From: CAZTHK01 sp964613215
GTDB lineage: Bacteria > Krumholzibacteriota > Krumholzibacteriia > Krumholzibacteriales > CAZTHK01
Assembly: GCA_964613215.1 (NCBI GenBank)
Contig: CAZTHK010000002.1
Span: forward strand, 124,001 to 188,000
Reading direction: 5' to 3'
Length of the DNA stretch: 64,000 bases
Under the pieces are notes generated by a model, which was not told the origin of the DNA, did not search any database, and was given only the letters and a program-made list of their open reading frames with translations. Position 1 is the first letter of the stretch. Every line of letters begins with the position of its first letter. Shown one piece after another: positions 61,462 to 64,000 of this stretch. The position numbers were made by a program, and so were the translations under genes.

Positions 61462-63981
61462 ATGATCTTGCCCTGGAGAAGAATAGCGGTGTCTACGGCG
61501 GTTCTGGTTTTGATTTCGGCGGGGAGTATATTCCCGGATCAGTCACCGGAATTTGACCGCAGCGTGGAAGAGATACAACTTAAAATAGAACAGCGGGGAT
61601 ACCACTGGACCGCAGAGCATAATTCCATCACAGAGTTGAGCGGGCGGGAATTTCAGCGAATGCTGGGGGCCAGGATACCCCGGGGGTTGAAGAGGAGGCT
61701 GAAGGAGAAGGGGGATGATCATTATCTCTCTTCCTATGCCCTGCCGTCCAGCTACGACTGGCGCGATTACGGTATGGTTACACCGGTAAGGGACCAGGGG
61801 AGCTGCGGCAGCTGCTGGGACTTCGCCGCCATGGGGGCACTGGAAGCAGTTCTTATGATAAATGAGGGGATAGAGTACGATCTGTCAGAGCAGCAGATCC
61901 TGTCCTGCGAGACCGGTGGATACGGCTGCGACGGAGGGTGGTACTCCTGGGCATGGGACTATATCAGGGATAACGGTTCGGTATCGGAAACCTGCATGCC
62001 CTACATGGCCTCCGATACCATTCCCTGTACCGATTCCGGCTGTGAGAAACTGGCCACCAACGGCGGCTGGGTGGATGTTCCCAACAATGTAACCGCCATC
62101 AAGGAGGCGGTGATGATATCACCGGTGGCTACCACTTTTCATGTATACGATGATTTCAGATACTACGGCGGCGGCTGCTACGAGCATGAGGGGAATGATC
62201 CCATAAATCATGCCGTGGTTATAGTGGGATGGTGCGATACCATGTGTGCGGGGGAGGGAGCCTGGCTGGTAAAGAACAGCTGGGGAACCGACTGGGGCCT
62301 GGACGGATATTTCTGGATAAAGTATGGAAGCTGCAATATCGGGTATGCCACCCAGAGGGTAATGTACGATTCCGGCACCGACATAGTCTATCAGGGTAAC
62401 AGCATAGAAGATCCGGGAGGGGATGGGGACGGAAGAGCGGACCCGGGTGAGACTGTGGATATGACAGTGGATATTTTCAATGAGATCATTTCACCCGCCA
62501 GAACCGGTATAAGTGCAACCATTTCATCCCTGTCGGAAATCGCAGAAGTAATACAGCACTATTCTGATTATCCCGATATGCCCCCGGGCGGAAGCTGCGG
62601 CGGCAGCCCGCCCTTTGAGTTTACCGTAGATCCCTTCGCCGCTCCCGGTTCAGAGGCGGAGTTTGTGATAACCATCAGTGCGGACGGAGCATACTCCAGC
62701 CAGGATACCTTCAGTATCATGACAGGGGACTGTCCCGTTCTGCTGGTGGATGATGACGACGGTGCCGGTCTGCAGGAATACCTGGAAGTTTCCCTGGATA
62801 ATAACAATTACCTCTTCGAGGTGTGGGATGAGAGCGAATCAGGCTATATAACCGGTTCCGTGATGCTGGATTATTCCGTGGTGGTGTGGATGACCGGGGT
62901 GCAGGGAGATATAGAGGAGGATAACCGGACAGCTGTATCCTCTTTTCTGGATAGTGGGGGGAGGCTTCTGATTACCGGTCAGGATATCGGCTGGCAGCTC
63001 AACCATGACAATATCCCTGAGGAGGAGCAGTTTTACCGTGATTATCTGCGTGCTGAATACATCTCGGATGATTCGGGATACCGGAGCCTGACCGGAGTGG
63101 CCGGTGATCCGGTGGGGGATGGGTTGTTCTTTGACATAGGAGGGGGAAGTGGCAGCTGTTCCCAGGATTATCCCAGCGAGATAGAACCTTACGGAGGGGG
63201 CAGTGCCGTTCTTGAGTATGCCTCCGGCGAGGAGGGGGCGGTGAGATACCAGGACACTGAAAAGCTGATATATCTGGCCTTCGGCCACGAGGCGGTCAAT
63301 ACCTCTGCGGACAGGGATACCCTGATGAGAAGATGTCTGGAGTGGCTGGTTGATCAGTGGCCTGATCTGGAGCAGCCCCGGGTCCAGCTGGTTTCTCCCG
63401 ACGGTGGTGAGGAGATGGAAGGGGGGGAGAGTTTCGAGATAACATGGAGCGCCTCCGATAACAGGGGGGTAAGTGATATCGACATACTGCGTTCCTATGA
63501 CAGCGGGGCCACCTACCCCGATACCGTCGCCCTGGGAGAGCCCAATGACGGAAGTTACATGTGGACCATTCCGGACAGTTCCTCTTCCACATCCAGAATC
63601 AGGGTTATTGCCCATGATTCTGCCGGATTGAGTATGTACGACCAGTCGGATTCAGACTTCTCCACCTCTACCACCTCCGGCAATGAGAAGGTACCGGCGG
63701 CGGGAAGGGTGAACCTGTCCCAGAACTTCCCCAATCCCTTTAATCCCTCCACCAGCATAGAATTTAATGTCCCCCGTCCAATGCATGTCAGGATCGAAAT
63801 CTACGGTGTCAGGGGCCGGCTGGTAAAGAGGATTCTGGATGAAAGGGTGGAACGGGGACAGCATGAGGTAAAGTGGGAGGGCAGGGATTCACAGGGCAGG
63901 CCGGTGGCATCGGGATTGTACTTCTGCCGGTTGTTTACCCCGGAGGTGACCAGATCGGTCAAAATGGTGCTGATACGGTGA
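61462..63981 (+). CDS. Secreted C1A papain-family cysteine protease with C-terminal sorting module
   Basis: 839 aa. A signal peptide (IAVSTAVLVLISAGSIFP) precedes a short propeptide and the peptidase: QGSCGSCWDFA with catalytic Cys118, NHAVVIVGW with His250 and KNSWGTDWG with Asn272. After about residue 310 come a CARDB-like domain (GDGDGRADPGETVDM), a ThuA/GATase-like segment (LLVDDDDGAG ... VWMTG ... GRLLITGQDIGW), an Ig-like domain (SPDGGEEMEGGESFEITW) and a FlgD-like tail (NFPNPFNPSTSIEF ... SGLYFCRL). Probably exported to the surface or outside to degrade protein. Confidence 0.92.
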   Translation: MILPWRRIAVSTAVLVLISAGSIFPDQSPEFDRSVEEIQLKIEQRGYHWTAEHNSITELSGREFQRMLGARIPRGLKRRLKEKGDDHYLSSYALPSSYDWRDYGMVTPVRDQGSCGSCWDFAAMGALEAVLMINEGIEYDLSEQQILSCETGGYGCDGGWYSWAWDYIRDNGSVSETCMPYMASDTIPCTDSGCEKLATNGGWVDVPNNVTAIKEAVMISPVATTFHVYDDFRYYGGGCYEHEGNDPINHAVVIVGWCDTMCAGEGAWLVKNSWGTDWGLDGYFWIKYGSCNIGYATQRVMYDSGTDIVYQGNSIEDPGGDGDGRADPGETVDMTVDIFNEIISPARTGISATISSLSEIAEVIQHYSDYPDMPPGGSCGGSPPFEFTVDPFAAPGSEAEFVITISADGAYSSQDTFSIMTGDCPVLLVDDDDGAGLQEYLEVSLDNNNYLFEVWDESESGYITGSVMLDYSVVVWMTGVQGDIEEDNRTAVSSFLDSGGRLLITGQDIGWQLNHDNIPEEEQFYRDYLRAEYISDDSGYRSLTGVAGDPVGDGLFFDIGGGSGSCSQDYPSEIEPYGGGSAVLEYASGEEGAVRYQDTEKLIYLAFGHEAVNTSADRDTLMRRCLEWLVDQWPDLEQPRVQLVSPDGGEEMEGGESFEITWSASDNRGVSDIDILRSYDSGATYPDTVALGEPNDGSYMWTIPDSSSSTSRIRVIAHDSAGLSMYDQSDSDFSTSTTSGNEKVPAAGRVNLSQNFPNPFNPSTSIEFNVPRPMHVRIEIYGVRGRLVKRILDERVERGQHEVKWEGRDSQGRPVASGLYFCRLFTPEVTRSVKMVLIR

Positions 63982-64000
63982 GCGCCCGGGGAAGGGGGTG

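Noticed and set aside
1..64000. CRISPR array or cas genes
   Set aside because: No regularly spaced direct repeats and no Cas-like protein were seen on either strand.

Overview
The window reads as chromosomal DNA from an uncultured diderm bacterium, most likely a candidate phylum around the FCB group. Three things suggest this: secreted proteins ending in FlgD-like/T9SS-like C-terminal modules, a DUF5916 outer-membrane-type protein, and a peptidoglycan pathway of the meso-DAP type. The placement is inference; no rRNA or other phylogenetic marker RNA is present. Roughly a quarter of the genes start with TTG, and two genes seem to start on even rarer codons. I saw no tRNA, rRNA, CRISPR array or intact insertion sequence.

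Region 1 (1-24554, all + strand) is a nearly unbroken surface-glycan locus. It begins with the tail of a metallophosphoesterase, then a methyltransferase, GT4 and GT2 glycosyltransferases, a flippase-like LPG-synthase membrane protein, three large GT-C-type membrane proteins (DUF2723-TPR, YfhO-like, and one more), a sugar epimerase, a CapD-like dehydratase/epimerase, a FemAB-like GNAT protein, a Wzx-type flippase and a secreted beta-propeller protein. One gene fuses a GT2 domain to a phosphoglycosyl transferase whose Asp-Glu catalytic pair has been replaced. Most neighbours overlap by 1-28 bases.

Region 2 (24746-44618, + strand) is a complete-looking division and cell-wall (dcw) cluster: mraZ, a STAS-like gene, rsmH, ftsL, a PASTA-bearing class B PBP, murE, murF, mraY, murD, ftsW, murG, murC, ftsQ, ftsA, ftsZ, then a TPR gene and a radical SAM gene. 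murB and ddl are absent. A consensus promoter in front of mraZ carries 10-bp-phased GTGGG boxes that look like MraZ operators. The insert between mraZ and rsmH and the tail after ftsZ are the unusual parts.

Region 3 (44619-52939): rpmB on the minus strand with a hairpin at its predicted 5' end, a hybrid PAS/GAF histidine kinase behind a palindrome-rich leader, then recG, an HD-domain hydrolase, a zinc-ribbon protein and a receiver-like/RsbW-like ATPase.

Region 4 (52940-63981): a 156-bp inverted-repeat element; a minus-strand operon (LpxL/PatA-like acyltransferase, PimA-like GT4, MFS transporter, small unknown protein) that looks like a glycolipid module; a PH/GRAM-like zinc-ribbon protein; a DUF2905 membrane protein; a DUF5916 outer-membrane-type protein; and a secreted papain-family protease with its own strong promoter. 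Two 118-bp copies of a degenerate repeat lie in inverted orientation in this region.
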